Below are positions 1 to 9,289 of a stretch of 64,000 nucleotides of DNA, piece by piece. Origin of the DNA: an uncultured Chryseobacterium sp. (GTDB taxonomy: Bacteria > Bacteroidota > Bacteroidia > Flavobacteriales > Weeksellaceae); contig CAJYLO010000002.1 in assembly GCA_913776245.1 (NCBI GenBank), positions 89,861 to 153,860 on the forward strand, read 5' to 3'. Made by a program: the position numbers and the translations under genes. The notes beneath the pieces were generated by a model. That model was not told the origin of the DNA, did no database searches, and worked only from the letters and a program-made list of their open reading frames with translations. The first letter of the stretch is position 1, and the number at the start of each line of letters is the position of its first letter.

Positions 1-46
1 AATAAAGAATGAATATATTGGTAAACTTTACCTTAAAAGAAAAAAA

Positions 47-1177
47 ATGAATTTAACAAAAAAATTATTTTTAGGATTAGGAATCGGCGTCGGCGCTCTG
101 GCCTTTTCTCAAAGCAATGTTCAGCCGGTACTTACCGGTGCTCCTTTTCTGAGAATTTCTCCGGATGCAAGAGCTGGTGGTATGGGAGATCAGGGTGTGG
201 TAACCTCTACTGATGTTTTTTCACAATTCTGGAATGCTGCAAAATATCCTTTTGCAAAAGTATCTTCGGGAGTTGGAGTAAACTACACACCATATATGAG
301 TAAGCTTACAAATGATGTTTTCTTATTATACGGATCTTTCTATACATTCCTGGGAGATGATGAGCGCTCCACTTTAAGTGCAAGTTTATATTATTTCAAT
401 ATGGGCGAAGTTGCATTGACGCAGATAGGTGCCGGAAACAGTATTATAGACAACGGTACCGTAAAACCTAATGAATTCTCTATAGATCTTGCTTACGGTT
501 TAAAATTATCAGACACCTACTCTATGGCAGTAACTGGTAGATTTATCCGTTCAGATTTCGGGACTTTTAATTCAGACAGCAACTTCAAAGCAGCCAATAC
601 TTTCGCAGTAGATGTATCCGGATATTTCATGTCTCCTAAACACGAGAGTATCAGTGGCTACGAAGGCCGTGTGAAAGCCGGTTGGGCGGTGCAGAATATT
701 GGTCCGAAACTAGATTACACGGGTGATGAAAATTCCAGGTCTTATCTTCCGACTATGGCCAGGTTAGGTATCGGTTACGATTTGCTGATTGATGACATGA
801 ACCGTTTCAGTCTTAGCGGTGAAGCATCGAAAATTCTTGTTCCCGGTGTGGATGATACCGGAACTGTTCCGAATGTTGGCCCGATTGAAGGTATCGGCAA
901 ATCATTCAGCAACAAAAAAAGCATTATGTTCAGTGGGGCGGCAGAATATTCTTATGATGACACATTCGCTATCAGAACCGGTTATTTTGCAGAAGCTCCT
1001 GAGCAGGGTGCGAGACAATACGCCACTGTGGGTGTAGGTTTCAAATATGCATCTTTTGGTCTGGATCTTTCCTATCTTATCAATACTTCAAAAATCAATA
1101 CTGCACTTGATAATACTCTGAGATTTGGATTAACATGGAACATCGGAAGCGAGACTTATAATGCTACAGATTATTAA
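47..1177 (+). CDS. porV: PorV, outer-membrane shuttle protein of the type IX secretion system
   Basis: PorV (LptO) is a beta-barrel outer-membrane protein that takes type A cargo from the T9SS translocon and delivers it to the PorU sortase at the cell surface. The protein starts with a signal peptide (residues 1-21, two lysines, a Gly/Leu-rich core, ending AFSQ), followed by the family's typical opening GAPFLRISPDARAGGMGDQG at about residues 31-50 and a long beta-rich barrel with alternating aromatic strands. The length of 376 residues fits the family. A TGA at bases 10-12 may close a preceding gene; porU is the usual neighbour but cannot be seen. A strong terminator follows. Three type A cargo proteins are encoded elsewhere in this window. 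Family assignment is from recognition of the N-terminal motif and is firm. Confidence 0.93.
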   Translation: MNLTKKLFLGLGIGVGALAFSQSNVQPVLTGAPFLRISPDARAGGMGDQGVVTSTDVFSQFWNAAKYPFAKVSSGVGVNYTPYMSKLTNDVFLLYGSFYTFLGDDERSTLSASLYYFNMGEVALTQIGAGNSIIDNGTVKPNEFSIDLAYGLKLSDTYSMAVTGRFIRSDFGTFNSDSNFKAANTFAVDVSGYFMSPKHESISGYEGRVKAGWAVQNIGPKLDYTGDENSRSYLPTMARLGIGYDLLIDDMNRFSLSGEASKILVPGVDDTGTVPNVGPIEGIGKSFSNKKSIMFSGAAEYSYDDTFAIRTGYFAEAPEQGARQYATVGVGFKYASFGLDLSYLINTSKINTALDNTLRFGLTWNIGSETYNATDY

Positions 1178-1202
1178 TATTTATTTTTATTAACTATATT
1201 TT

Positions 1203-1236
1203 AAAACGCCTCTTCTCGGAAAGAGGCGTTTTTATT
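1203..1236 (+). terminator. Rho-independent terminator after porV
   Basis: Bases 1203-1214 and 1221-1232 form a 12-bp perfect stem around a six-base loop, followed by a T-rich tract. The T tract runs directly into the -7 box of the next gene, so the end of one unit and the start of the next are fused. Confidence 0.9.
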
Positions 1237-1238
1237 TC

Positions 1239-1246
1239 TAAATTTG
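1239..1246 (+). promoter_or_regulatory. Bacteroidota -7 box TAAATTTG, four bases before the ATG
   Basis: TAAATTTG matches the TAnnTTTG consensus exactly. Only four bases separate it from the ATG at 1251, so the transcript should begin at or within a few bases of the start codon. The -33 region would fall inside the porV terminator hairpin and no clear TTG is visible there. Confidence 0.6.
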
Positions 1247-1250
1247 TGGG

Positions 1251-3512
1251 ATGAACTACAGTTCCGAACTCAAAAAATTCTTAACCAGCCAATACATCTA
1301 CTCCGGAGCCAGAATTGCTCTGGCCATTGTGATTCCCAGTATTATTCTGGCACAGATTGGCTTGCTGAAAGAGTTTTTCCTCTTCCCGCTCGGAACCAGT
1401 TTTGTGGGTCTTACCGATCAGCCGGGGCCGTTCATCAGGAGAAGAAATACACTCTTGCTTTCAGTGGTCACGTTTTTTCTGATTGCGCTTATTGCCAGCC
1501 TCGTAAAAGATTTTCCGGTTGCTGTGTATCTGGAAATCATCATTTTCGGGTTCTTCTTTTCTATGATTGGTGTCTACGGTCTCAGGCTCGCTGTATTCGG
1601 TTCCATAGCTTTGGTCGTCCTCAGTATTTTTATAGACGGACATCTTACGGGCAACAATATCTTCAGAAGCTCTTTTATATTTTTCCTCGGCTGTCTGTGG
1701 TTTTTTGTGGTGTTTATGATCGTTACCAGGCTGCAGCCTTATAAGCTTGCAAGTCAGGTTGTTGGTGAGAATTACCTGGAATTAGCGGATTATCTCCGGA
1801 TAAAAGCAAAATATTATTCTAAAAATCCTGATTTCGATGATTTGCTCAATCAGCTTATTTCTCAGCAGATCAAAATCAAAAATCACCAGGAAGACACCAG
1901 AGAAATTGTTTTTAAAACGAGGCAGATCGTCAATGAATCTACGACACAGAGCCGGATTCTGATGCTAATGTTTCTTAACTCGATTGATTTATACGATAAG
2001 CTTCTGACATCTGAGAATGATTATAAAAGAATGAATCTGGTTTTCGGTGATTCCGCATTATTGCAGAAGATTCATTATTTTCTTCTGTTGATGGCCGATG
2101 AGATTACCAATTTGGGCATTTCACTTCAGGGCGGTTCGGAATTCAGGCAGATGACCAATTTTGACGAAGAGCTGAAAAGCATTTACGATGAATTTTTTGA
2201 TTACAGGGCTCAGAAGTTTTCTCCGGATACATTAGAGGATTTTATGATGATGCGCCAGATCCTGATGAGGATTACTGAAATCACCGATGAAGTCAAAACA
2301 ATCTTTAAAGTCAATTCTCAGGATCAGAAGCTTGCCAAGAGTCTTTCCACAGGATTGGACTACTCCAAATTTCTCCCAAAAGAGGAAAAGCTGAACCGAA
2401 AGGTATTCCTTTCCAACTTTTCTCTTGACTCCGGGCACTTCCGTCATGCAGTGAGAGTGACAGTTGCCTTGCTGCTTGGCTATATCGTGTCGCGCTTTTC
2501 AATCCTCGGAATAGGTCATTCCTACTGGATACTTATTACCATTATTGCCATTCTGAAACCGGCTTACGCCACCACAAAACACAGAAACCTTCTCCGGCTC
2601 TACGGAACTGCAGCCGGTGCCGTAATAGCTTACATTTTATTGTATTTTGTTCAAGAGCCAACGGCCCTGCTTGTGATCCTTCTCGTAAGTATGATTTTGT
2701 GTTTCAGCCTGTTAAAATCCAATTATTCCTGGGCCGTTTTATTTATGACGATTTATATATTTCTGTCATTCAACTTTCTGAACCCGGGAAATGTTAATCT
2801 CATTTTCAAAGACAGGCTTCTTGATACCATCATTGGCGGTGCAGTAACTTTTCTGGTGGCTTATTTCATCCTCCCTGTTTGGGAACACACTCAGAATTTG
2901 ACACTGATGAAAAAATCTTCCAAAAGTAATCTTGATTATTTCCGGTTGGTGATGGATCATTTTCTTGAAAAAGAAAGTGTAGATGATCAGGATTTCCGCC
3001 TGAAACGGAAGAATGCCATCATAGACCTGGCAAACCTTTCCGACAATTTCCAGAGAATGATTTCCGATCCTAAAAACCAGCAAAGAAAGTTAGAAACCGT
3101 TCATCAGTTTGTGACCACCACACACCTGATAACGGCTTACACAGCTTCTCTTTCTCAATATGCTAAATCCGGCCATCACTTTCCAGAAATTGATTTTGAA
3201 GGCTGGAAAATTAAAATCTCTGCCGAACTGATAAGAACCTCATCTCTGCTTTTCCAAAGAGAGCTGGATGAGCAGATTAAAATTGAAAGCCACATCAAGC
3301 CGGAAGATCAAGTTACGGATCTGCTGGAAAAAAGAAGAGCCGAAATCGAGCAGCAGGAAATATCAAACGAAAGAAAACCTTTTGCAGTAAGCCATCTCAC
3401 CGAAATCAAAAATATCCGCGAACTCCTGGAGCTGATTTATGATGTTGCGAAAGATCAACGAAAAATTATTGAAGAATACCTGGTTTATCAGTCTACGATT
3501 GCCAGGCAATAA
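1251..3512 (+). CDS. FUSC-family inner-membrane protein (YccS/YhfK-like)
   Basis: A large membrane protein of the fusaric-acid-resistance (FUSC) superfamily, whose studied members export aromatic acids; the substrate here is unknown. It has two membrane blocks, at about residues 15-150 and 405-545, each a run of closely spaced hydrophobic helices, separated by a soluble helical region of about 250 residues and followed by a charged C-terminal region. This duplicated layout and the length of 753 residues match YccS-type proteins. The start at 1251 directly follows a -7 box, pointing to a leaderless mRNA. The last 25 bases overlap, tail to tail, the end of the phosphopantetheinyl transferase gene on the other strand. 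A second, single-block FUSC protein lies at 17497-18015. Confidence 0.85.
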   Translation: MNYSSELKKFLTSQYIYSGARIALAIVIPSIILAQIGLLKEFFLFPLGTSFVGLTDQPGPFIRRRNTLLLSVVTFFLIALIASLVKDFPVAVYLEIIIFGFFFSMIGVYGLRLAVFGSIALVVLSIFIDGHLTGNNIFRSSFIFFLGCLWFFVVFMIVTRLQPYKLASQVVGENYLELADYLRIKAKYYSKNPDFDDLLNQLISQQIKIKNHQEDTREIVFKTRQIVNESTTQSRILMLMFLNSIDLYDKLLTSENDYKRMNLVFGDSALLQKIHYFLLLMADEITNLGISLQGGSEFRQMTNFDEELKSIYDEFFDYRAQKFSPDTLEDFMMMRQILMRITEITDEVKTIFKVNSQDQKLAKSLSTGLDYSKFLPKEEKLNRKVFLSNFSLDSGHFRHAVRVTVALLLGYIVSRFSILGIGHSYWILITIIAILKPAYATTKHRNLLRLYGTAAGAVIAYILLYFVQEPTALLVILLVSMILCFSLLKSNYSWAVLFMTIYIFLSFNFLNPGNVNLIFKDRLLDTIIGGAVTFLVAYFILPVWEHTQNLTLMKKSSKSNLDYFRLVMDHFLEKESVDDQDFRLKRKNAIIDLANLSDNFQRMISDPKNQQRKLETVHQFVTTTHLITAYTASLSQYAKSGHHFPEIDFEGWKIKISAELIRTSSLLFQRELDEQIKIESHIKPEDQVTDLLEKRRAEIEQQEISNERKPFAVSHLTEIKNIRELLELIYDVAKDQRKIIEEYLVYQSTIARQ

Positions 3513-4099
3513 TCTCCGAAAAAAGAAACTTTCGCATTGAAAAAATCTTCATTATCTGGATCATAAACACGGCTTTTTACGCAAAATTCCTGTTTCAGGT
3601 CAAAAGGAAGCACATCATAATGCTTCTTAAGTGACCAATGCTTGCTGTGGTGGATTTTGTATAGTGCTTCTTTCACACACCAGATCGCTGTCAGAAAATC
3701 GACTTCCTGAGAATTATCTATAAAAAACTCTTCGTGAAGAATAAACTTATGCCTGATCTTGGTGATTTTTTCTTTTCTTTTCTCAAGATCGATCCCGATT
3801 TTATTTTCTGAAATCGCTAATGCAGCTAATGGAAAAGAATGGCTGACGGAAATGTAATGATCTGATGGAAAAAGATAAGGCTCACCGTTTTCCTTATAAA
3901 GAATCTTGTGATCCGGCAAAACAGACTTCAGCATTTTCCTCACCATCAGCACCTCAGCAATTTTATTGGGATGGTAACCCAGAACTTTATGCTGGTTTTC
4001 GGGCTCCAGAAGTTTTTCAGGATCCAATTCTTCTGATTCATCATACTTCCATATCAGAATAGTGGCTACGTCATCGGAAAAATCTCTGTAAAGTGGCAT
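3488..4099 (-). CDS. 4'-phosphopantetheinyl transferase superfamily protein
   Basis: Enzymes of this family move the phosphopantetheine arm of coenzyme A onto a serine of carrier proteins. The diagnostic pieces are present: IGIDLE at about residue 100 (Mg-binding Asp), and WCVKEALYK at about residue 140 (the W-x-x-K-E-A-x-x-K motif). The 203-residue length suits a single-copy Sfp-like enzyme more than the small AcpS. The gene stands alone, convergent with the FUSC gene and overlapping it by 25 bases at the 3' end, with no terminator in the overlap. The carrier protein it serves cannot be told from context. No consensus promoter was found upstream. Confidence 0.88.
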   Translation of the reverse strand: MPLYRDFSDDVATILIWKYDESEELDPEKLLEPENQHKVLGYHPNKIAEVLMVRKMLKSVLPDHKILYKENGEPYLFPSDHYISVSHSFPLAALAISENKIGIDLEKRKEKITKIRHKFILHEEFFIDNSQEVDFLTAIWCVKEALYKIHHSKHWSLKKHYDVLPFDLKQEFCVKSRVYDPDNEDFFNAKVSFFGDYCLAIVD

Positions 4100-4214
4100 G
4101 CTTAATTTTTTGAAAATTTAAAATTACTAAAAACGGATGACTTGAAAATCCTGACACAAACTTAAAAATGCCTTAAAAATGATGCTTTAAGATTATTTTA
4201 ACAATTATCCGACG

Positions 4215-4222
4215 TAAATTTG
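4215..4222 (+). promoter_or_regulatory. -7 box TAAATTTG for the small gene at 4233
   Basis: Exact TAnnTTTG match ten bases before the ATG at 4233. Its position supports both the reality of the downstream small gene and its start codon. Confidence 0.6.
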
Positions 4223-4232
4223 CAGTGTCGAA

Positions 4233-4613
4233 ATGAGAAAAGGACTTATATATTTACTGATGACCGTTTTCCTGCTTTTTATAGCAGAAAATAAACAGTC
4301 GCTAGATTTCCAGCAGGATTTTGGAAATCAGAATTTCTCCTTGCACCTTTTTTCTTTTGCAAAAAAACACCGTCTGAATCATTCGCTGGAAAAAAATTCC
4401 TTTCAGCAGATCAATGATTCTCTGGATTCTCCCGAAGAAAATAGTCAGATTGATCTTAACTTTAATCATCTTAATGCCTTTACGCTGTTTGCGATTGGAT
4501 TTGGTTACATCCTAAATCACATTTTACAGCGCAGGAAGCTGTTTTTTTACAACTCAGCCATTATCCGTCTTCCGGCAAGGCGGTTCATTCTGCTTCGCAA
4601 TATCCGAATTTAG
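4233..4613 (+). CDS. Small hypothetical membrane protein upstream of the RND operon
   Basis: I do not recognise this 126-residue protein. It opens with a signal-like hydrophobic stretch (residues 4-18), continues with a polar Asn/Ser/Gln-rich middle, has a second hydrophobic segment at about residues 86-101, and ends in a very basic tail (RLPARRFILLRNIRI). The layout suggests one membrane segment with a basic cytoplasmic tail. A perfect -7 box ten bases upstream argues that it is expressed. It lies 227 bases before the efflux operon in the same direction; the gap holds no gene or clear repeat. A link to the pump is possible but unproven. Confidence 0.6.
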   Translation: MRKGLIYLLMTVFLLFIAENKQSLDFQQDFGNQNFSLHLFSFAKKHRLNHSLEKNSFQQINDSLDSPEENSQIDLNFNHLNAFTLFAIGFGYILNHILQRRKLFFYNSAIIRLPARRFILLRNIRI

Positions 4614-4840
4614 AATCAATTTCTCCGAAAACAAAATTACCCTTAATCCAAAGTGGTAACAATCTCTGTTGTTTTCGATAATCCGCATGCAATATTGTTA
4701 AAATGAATTTTGATGAGTCACTGACTTTCAGATCTTAAGTTATCTCTTCAGGTTCATTTTCCTGATGCTCAATAAAAGATAAAACTTATTATAATGAAAC
4801 AGACAAGTTTCAAATCTTCCTTAAAAAAATAAAAAATATT

Positions 4841-5926
4841 ATGAAAAAAAGAGTTGCATTATCTGTCGCTCTCAGCAGTTTGCTGATCATCTTCAGCTGT
4901 AAAGACAAAAAAGAAGAAAAAGAAGAAGCGGTTGTATATCCTACAACATCTCCAGTACAAATGGATACCGTAATCACCAAAGAATTCGTATCGCAGATCC
5001 GCTCCGAAAGAAATATAGAAATCCGCGCCCAGGAAAAAGGCTTTCTTGAAAAAATATATGTAGACGAAGGTCAGCACGTTCAGGCAGGCCAGGTTTTATT
5101 CAGAATTATGCCCCAGATCTATCAGGCCGATGTTCTGAAAGCCAAGGCAGAAGTGGCACAGGCAGAAATAGAATTGCAAAATTCCAGCACGTTAGCAAAT
5201 AACAATGTTGTTTCCATCAATGAAAAGAAAATGGCAAAAGCCAAATTGGATGCTGCAAAAGCAGAACTGAATCTGGCTCAGACGCACTTATCTTTTACCA
5301 CAATAAAAGCCCCTTTTTCCGGAATTATTGACCGTCTTCCGCTCAAACTGGGAAGTCTGATTGATGAAGGTGCATTGCTTACCACACTTTCCGACAATGG
5401 CGGTATTTTCGCTTATTTTAATGTTTCCGAACCGGAATATCTTAATTATCAAATGCATTCCGCGGAGCGTGGTAACAATCTCGTTTCCCTGATTATGGCC
5501 AATGGCGAAAAATTTCCTGATAAAGGTATCATCCAGACCATAGAAGGCGAGTTTGACAGCGAAACCGGGAATATTGCTTTTAGAGCCAAATTTCCTAATG
5601 TCAATCAAATTCTAAGGAATGGCGAAACCGGGAAAATCCAGATGACACTCCCACTTAAAAATGCCTTGATCATCCCGCAAAAAGCAACTTATGAGATCCA
5701 GGATCAGAAATATGTTTTTGTAGTAGGGAAAGACGGTGTCGCAAGATCTAAAAACATCAAGATTGCTTATGAACTTCCTGACATCTATGTGGTTTCCGAA
5801 GGAATTAATGTTGGTGATAAGATCCTGTTGGAAGGCGTCCAGAAAGTGAAGGACGATCAAAAGGTACTGACCAGATTCCAGGATCCGAAAAAAGTGTTGA
5901 GCTCATTAAAATTACAAGCAAACTAA
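4841..5926 (+). CDS. RND efflux periplasmic adaptor lipoprotein (membrane fusion protein)
   Basis: This adaptor bridges an inner-membrane RND pump and an outer-membrane channel. A lipoprotein signal ends in IIFSC, with Cys20 as the lipid attachment site. A biotinyl/lipoyl-like half-motif follows (EKGFLEKIYVDEGQHVQAGQ, about residues 64-83), then an alanine- and lysine-rich alpha-hairpin (about 95-150), the second lipoyl half (TIKAPFSGIIDRLPLKLGSL, about 154-173) and beta-barrel and membrane-proximal domains. The length of 361 residues is normal. It is the first gene of a three-gene operon; the following 131-base gap contains a repeat rather than a terminator. Long poly-Lys/Glu after the lipid Cys is a typical linker. 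Substrate range cannot be read from sequence; HAE1-type multidrug efflux is likely. Confidence 0.92.
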   Translation: MKKRVALSVALSSLLIIFSCKDKKEEKEEAVVYPTTSPVQMDTVITKEFVSQIRSERNIEIRAQEKGFLEKIYVDEGQHVQAGQVLFRIMPQIYQADVLKAKAEVAQAEIELQNSSTLANNNVVSINEKKMAKAKLDAAKAELNLAQTHLSFTTIKAPFSGIIDRLPLKLGSLIDEGALLTTLSDNGGIFAYFNVSEPEYLNYQMHSAERGNNLVSLIMANGEKFPDKGIIQTIEGEFDSETGNIAFRAKFPNVNQILRNGETGKIQMTLPLKNALIIPQKATYEIQDQKYVFVVGKDGVARSKNIKIAYELPDIYVVSEGINVGDKILLEGVQKVKDDQKVLTRFQDPKKVLSSLKLQAN

Positions 5927-5930
5927 GATA

Positions 5931-6046
5931 TAAATGATAAGTGATGATTGATAAATGATAAATGATAAACGTTGTCAGGCTGAGCTTGTCGAAGCCCCTT
6001 GAATCTCTGTCTATCATCTATCCGTCTATCATCTATTATCTAAAAG
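5931..6046. repeat. Dispersed intergenic repeat inside the RND operon
   Basis: The left part holds tandem ATAAATGAT-like units (about 5943-5969). The centre holds a motif, CTGAGCTTGTCGAAG (5980-5994), related to one at 47557-47571. The right part holds TCTATCATC-type units (about 6009-6044), which read as GATAGATGA-like units on the other strand and so roughly mirror the left part. No reading frame crosses it. It separates adaptor and pump without a visible terminator. Confidence 0.6.
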
Positions 6047-6057
6047 AATAAAAAATT

Positions 6058-9000
6058 ATGTTTAAGAAATTCATACGCAGACCAGTTCTGTCAATAGTCA
6101 TCTCGCTGATTATTGTTTTTATGGGTATTTTATCTCTTGTAAAACTTCCCGTAACGCAATTTCCCTCCATTTCTCCGCCAAAAGTGAATATTACGGCAGA
6201 ATATCCGGGTGCTAATAACGAACTGCTCATTAAATCTGTTGTAATTCCTTTGGAACGCGGGCTAAACGGTGTTCCGGGAATGAAATATATGACTTCCGAC
6301 GCCGGAAACGACGGGGAAGCATCAATCCAGGTGGTTTTCGATTTGGGAACAGACCCGAACGTAGCTGCAGTTAACGTTCAAAACCGTGTGTCTTCTGTTG
6401 TTAATAAACTGCCGCCTTTGGTAGTTCGTGAAGGGGTGAAAATTACCCGTGAAGAACCGAATATGCTAATGTATATCAACCTTTACAGTGATAATCCTAA
6501 AGCTGACCAAAAATTCCTTTTCAACTATGCAGATATCAACCTGATTTCCGAGCTGAAAAGGGTTAGCGGTGTCGGTTTCGCCGATATCTTGGGAACGAGA
6601 GAATATGCGATGAGAATCTGGCTGAAGCCGGACAGAATGACCGCTTACGGCATCTCTGCTGACGAAGTGATGGAATCCCTGAACGAGCAGAGTTTGGAAG
6701 CTTCTCCCGGAAAAACAGGTGAAAGCTCCGGAAAACGCTCCCAGTCATTTGAATATATCCTGAAATATCCTGGTCGTTTCAATAACGAGAAAGACTACGG
6801 AAATATCATTCTTAAGGCCAATCCAAATGGCGAATTTGTAAGGTTGAAAGATGTGGCCGATATTGAATTCGGTTCATCTATGTACGACATCTACTCTACG
6901 CTTAACGGGAAGCCGTCCGCCGCAATTACTTTGAAACAATCTTACGGTTCCAACGCAAGTGACGTTATCAAGAATGTAAAAGTTCTGATGAAAGATCTGG
7001 AAAAAACCTTTCCAAAAGGAATGCATTACGAGATCAGTTATGACGTTTCCCGATTTTTGGATGCGTCGATTGAAAAAGTAGTTCATACCTTATTCGAAGC
7101 ATTTATATTAGTAGCTATCGTAGTTTTCCTTTTCTTGGGCGACTGGCGTTCTACTTTGATTCCGACTATCGCGGTTCCGGTTTCTCTGGTAGGAACATTT
7201 GCGGTAATGTCTGCCTTTGGCATCACATTAAACCTGATTTCACTCTTTGCTTTGGTAATGGCGATCGGTATCGTTGTCGATGATGCGATTGTAGTGATAG
7301 AAGCGGTTCACGCTAAGATGGAAGAGAAACATCTGTCGCCGCTTAAGGCAACGGAAGAAGCAATGCATGAGATCAGCGGTGCAATTATCGCAATTACACT
7401 GGTAATGGCATCGGTTTTTATTCCGGTTGCATTTATGTCCGGTCCGGTTGGGGTTTTCTACCGCCAGTTTTCGATTACGATGGTTTCATCCATCATTTTA
7501 TCGGGAGTTGTGGCTTTGACATTGACGCCTGCTTTATGTGCATTGATTCTTAAAAACAACCACGGTAAAGAGAAAAAGAAAACACCGATCAACAGATTTT
7601 TAGATGGTTTCAACAACTTATTTACAGTCGGAGCCGGCAAATACCACAATTTATTGACGAAAGTGGTTACCCGTAAAATGGTCACCCTACCATTATTAAT
7701 CCTTTTCTGTATCGGAACATTTTTCCTGAGCAACAAATTGCCTACCGGATTTATACCAAGTGAAGACCAGGGGATGATTTATGCGATAATCCAGACGCCG
7801 CCGGGTTCTACTCTGGAAAGAACCAATCAGATTGCGCTCGAGCTTCAGAAACAGTGTGAAGAGATTGACGGCGTGGCATCGGTTTCATCGTTGGCCGGAT
7901 ATGAGATTTTGACTGAAGGAACGGGTTCTAACTCAGGAACTTGTCTGATTAACCTGAAAAACTGGGACGAAAGAAAAGAATCAGCCACGGAGATCATCGA
8001 ACAGCTGGAACAAAAAGCCAAAGAAATCCCTGGTGCGAATATCGAATTCTTCCAACCGCCATCCATCCCGGGTTATGGAGCAGCCGGAGGTTTTGAACTA
8101 CGACTTCTCGACAAAGCCGGAAGTGGTGATTATCACAAAATGGAACAAGTGAGCAATGACTTTGTCAGAGAATTGAAAAAAAGACCGGAACTGGGTTCAG
8201 CTTTTACATTCTATTCTGCAAGTTTCCCTCAGTATATGCTGAAAGTTGATAATGACTTGGCAGAACAAAAAGGTGTGACGATAGAAAAAGCAATGGACAA
8301 CCTTTCAACTTTGATTGGTTCCAATTACGAAACCAGTTTCATCCGGTTTGACAGACCTTACAAAGTGATCGTTCAGGCTGGTCCGCAATACCGCGCTTTG
8401 CCAAGTGATTTATTAAAATTGTATGTCAAAAATGATAAAGACCAAATGGTTCCTTATTCGGATTTTATGCATCTTGAAAAAGTGTATGGATTGTCGGAAA
8501 TCACGAGACATAATATGTACAACTCTTCCGAAGTGAGTGGAACGCCGGCTCCCGGATATAGTTCCGGAGATGCGATCAAAGCGATCCAGGAAGTGGCGGA
8601 TAAAACATTGCCAAGAGGTTTCGGAATCGACTGGGCTGGGATTTCCAAAGACGAAGTATCCAGAGGTAATGAAGCGATCTATATTTTCTTGGTTTGTCTT
8701 GGATTCGTTTACCTGATTCTTTCTGCTCAATACGAAAGTTTCATTTTACCGTTACCAATCATTTTGTCTTTACCGACGGGGATTTTCGGGGCGTTTTTAT
8801 GTCTTTCTCTTTTCGGGCTAGAGAATAACATCTATGCACAGGTGGCAATGGTAATGCTCATCGGATTACTCGGAAAGAATGCTGTATTAATTGTCGAATT
8901 TGCGGTTCAGAAAAAAGCAGAAGAAGGGCTTTCTACAAAAGAAGCGGCTTTGCAAGGCGCATCTCTGAGATTCCGTCCGATTTTGATGACATCATTCGCC

Positions 9001-9249
9001 TTCATTGCCGGATTGATTCCATTAGCTTTGGCAACAGGACCTGGAGCTGTAGGTAACAGAACAATCGGAACCGCAGCCGCAGGTGGAATGCTCATCGGAA
9101 CTATTTTCGGATTGATGATCATTCCCGGATTGTATTACATTTTCGCCAACATTGCTGCTAAGTCCAAACTGACTTACTATGAAGAAGAAAATCCTTTAAC
9201 AGAACAAACTGAACCTTACAAACACGATGGAAAATTTGAAGATAAATAA
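6058..9249 (+). CDS. RND efflux pump, HAE1/AcrB-like permease
   Basis: The proton-driven inner-membrane subunit of a tripartite efflux pump. At 1063 residues it has the full RND length. TM1 is at residues 10-30 (RRPVLSIVISLIIVFMGIL), followed by the first periplasmic porter domain; TM2-6 lie at about 335-490 and include VVDDAIVVIE, with the paired aspartates of the proton relay; a second periplasmic domain runs from about 560 to 860, and TM8-12 end the protein, with GKNAVLIVEF near residue 940. The sequence matches hydrophobe/amphiphile pumps rather than metal pumps. Adaptor and channel genes flank it in the same direction, and each junction carries a short repeat element instead of a terminator. 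Confidence 0.96.
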   Translation: MFKKFIRRPVLSIVISLIIVFMGILSLVKLPVTQFPSISPPKVNITAEYPGANNELLIKSVVIPLERGLNGVPGMKYMTSDAGNDGEASIQVVFDLGTDPNVAAVNVQNRVSSVVNKLPPLVVREGVKITREEPNMLMYINLYSDNPKADQKFLFNYADINLISELKRVSGVGFADILGTREYAMRIWLKPDRMTAYGISADEVMESLNEQSLEASPGKTGESSGKRSQSFEYILKYPGRFNNEKDYGNIILKANPNGEFVRLKDVADIEFGSSMYDIYSTLNGKPSAAITLKQSYGSNASDVIKNVKVLMKDLEKTFPKGMHYEISYDVSRFLDASIEKVVHTLFEAFILVAIVVFLFLGDWRSTLIPTIAVPVSLVGTFAVMSAFGITLNLISLFALVMAIGIVVDDAIVVIEAVHAKMEEKHLSPLKATEEAMHEISGAIIAITLVMASVFIPVAFMSGPVGVFYRQFSITMVSSIILSGVVALTLTPALCALILKNNHGKEKKKTPINRFLDGFNNLFTVGAGKYHNLLTKVVTRKMVTLPLLILFCIGTFFLSNKLPTGFIPSEDQGMIYAIIQTPPGSTLERTNQIALELQKQCEEIDGVASVSSLAGYEILTEGTGSNSGTCLINLKNWDERKESATEIIEQLEQKAKEIPGANIEFFQPPSIPGYGAAGGFELRLLDKAGSGDYHKMEQVSNDFVRELKKRPELGSAFTFYSASFPQYMLKVDNDLAEQKGVTIEKAMDNLSTLIGSNYETSFIRFDRPYKVIVQAGPQYRALPSDLLKLYVKNDKDQMVPYSDFMHLEKVYGLSEITRHNMYNSSEVSGTPAPGYSSGDAIKAIQEVADKTLPRGFGIDWAGISKDEVSRGNEAIYIFLVCLGFVYLILSAQYESFILPLPIILSLPTGIFGAFLCLSLFGLENNIYAQVAMVMLIGLLGKNAVLIVEFAVQKKAEEGLSTKEAALQGASLRFRPILMTSFAFIAGLIPLALATGPGAVGNRTIGTAAAGGMLIGTIFGLMIIPGLYYIFANIAAKSKLTYYEEENPLTEQTEPYKHDGKFEDK

Positions 9250-9289
9250 AAGAAATTTTAGAATTTCCAAAACCAAATGAAAATAGTTT

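Noticed and set aside
20..32. Small palindrome GGTAAA-C-TTTACC before porV
   Set aside because: It is only six bases per arm, seen once, and the upstream context is cut off by the window edge.
1244..1744. A 166-codon frame overlapping the start of the FUSC gene
   Set aside because: It is a frame-shifted shadow with Cys- and Arg-rich low-quality sequence; the FUSC frame is continuous.
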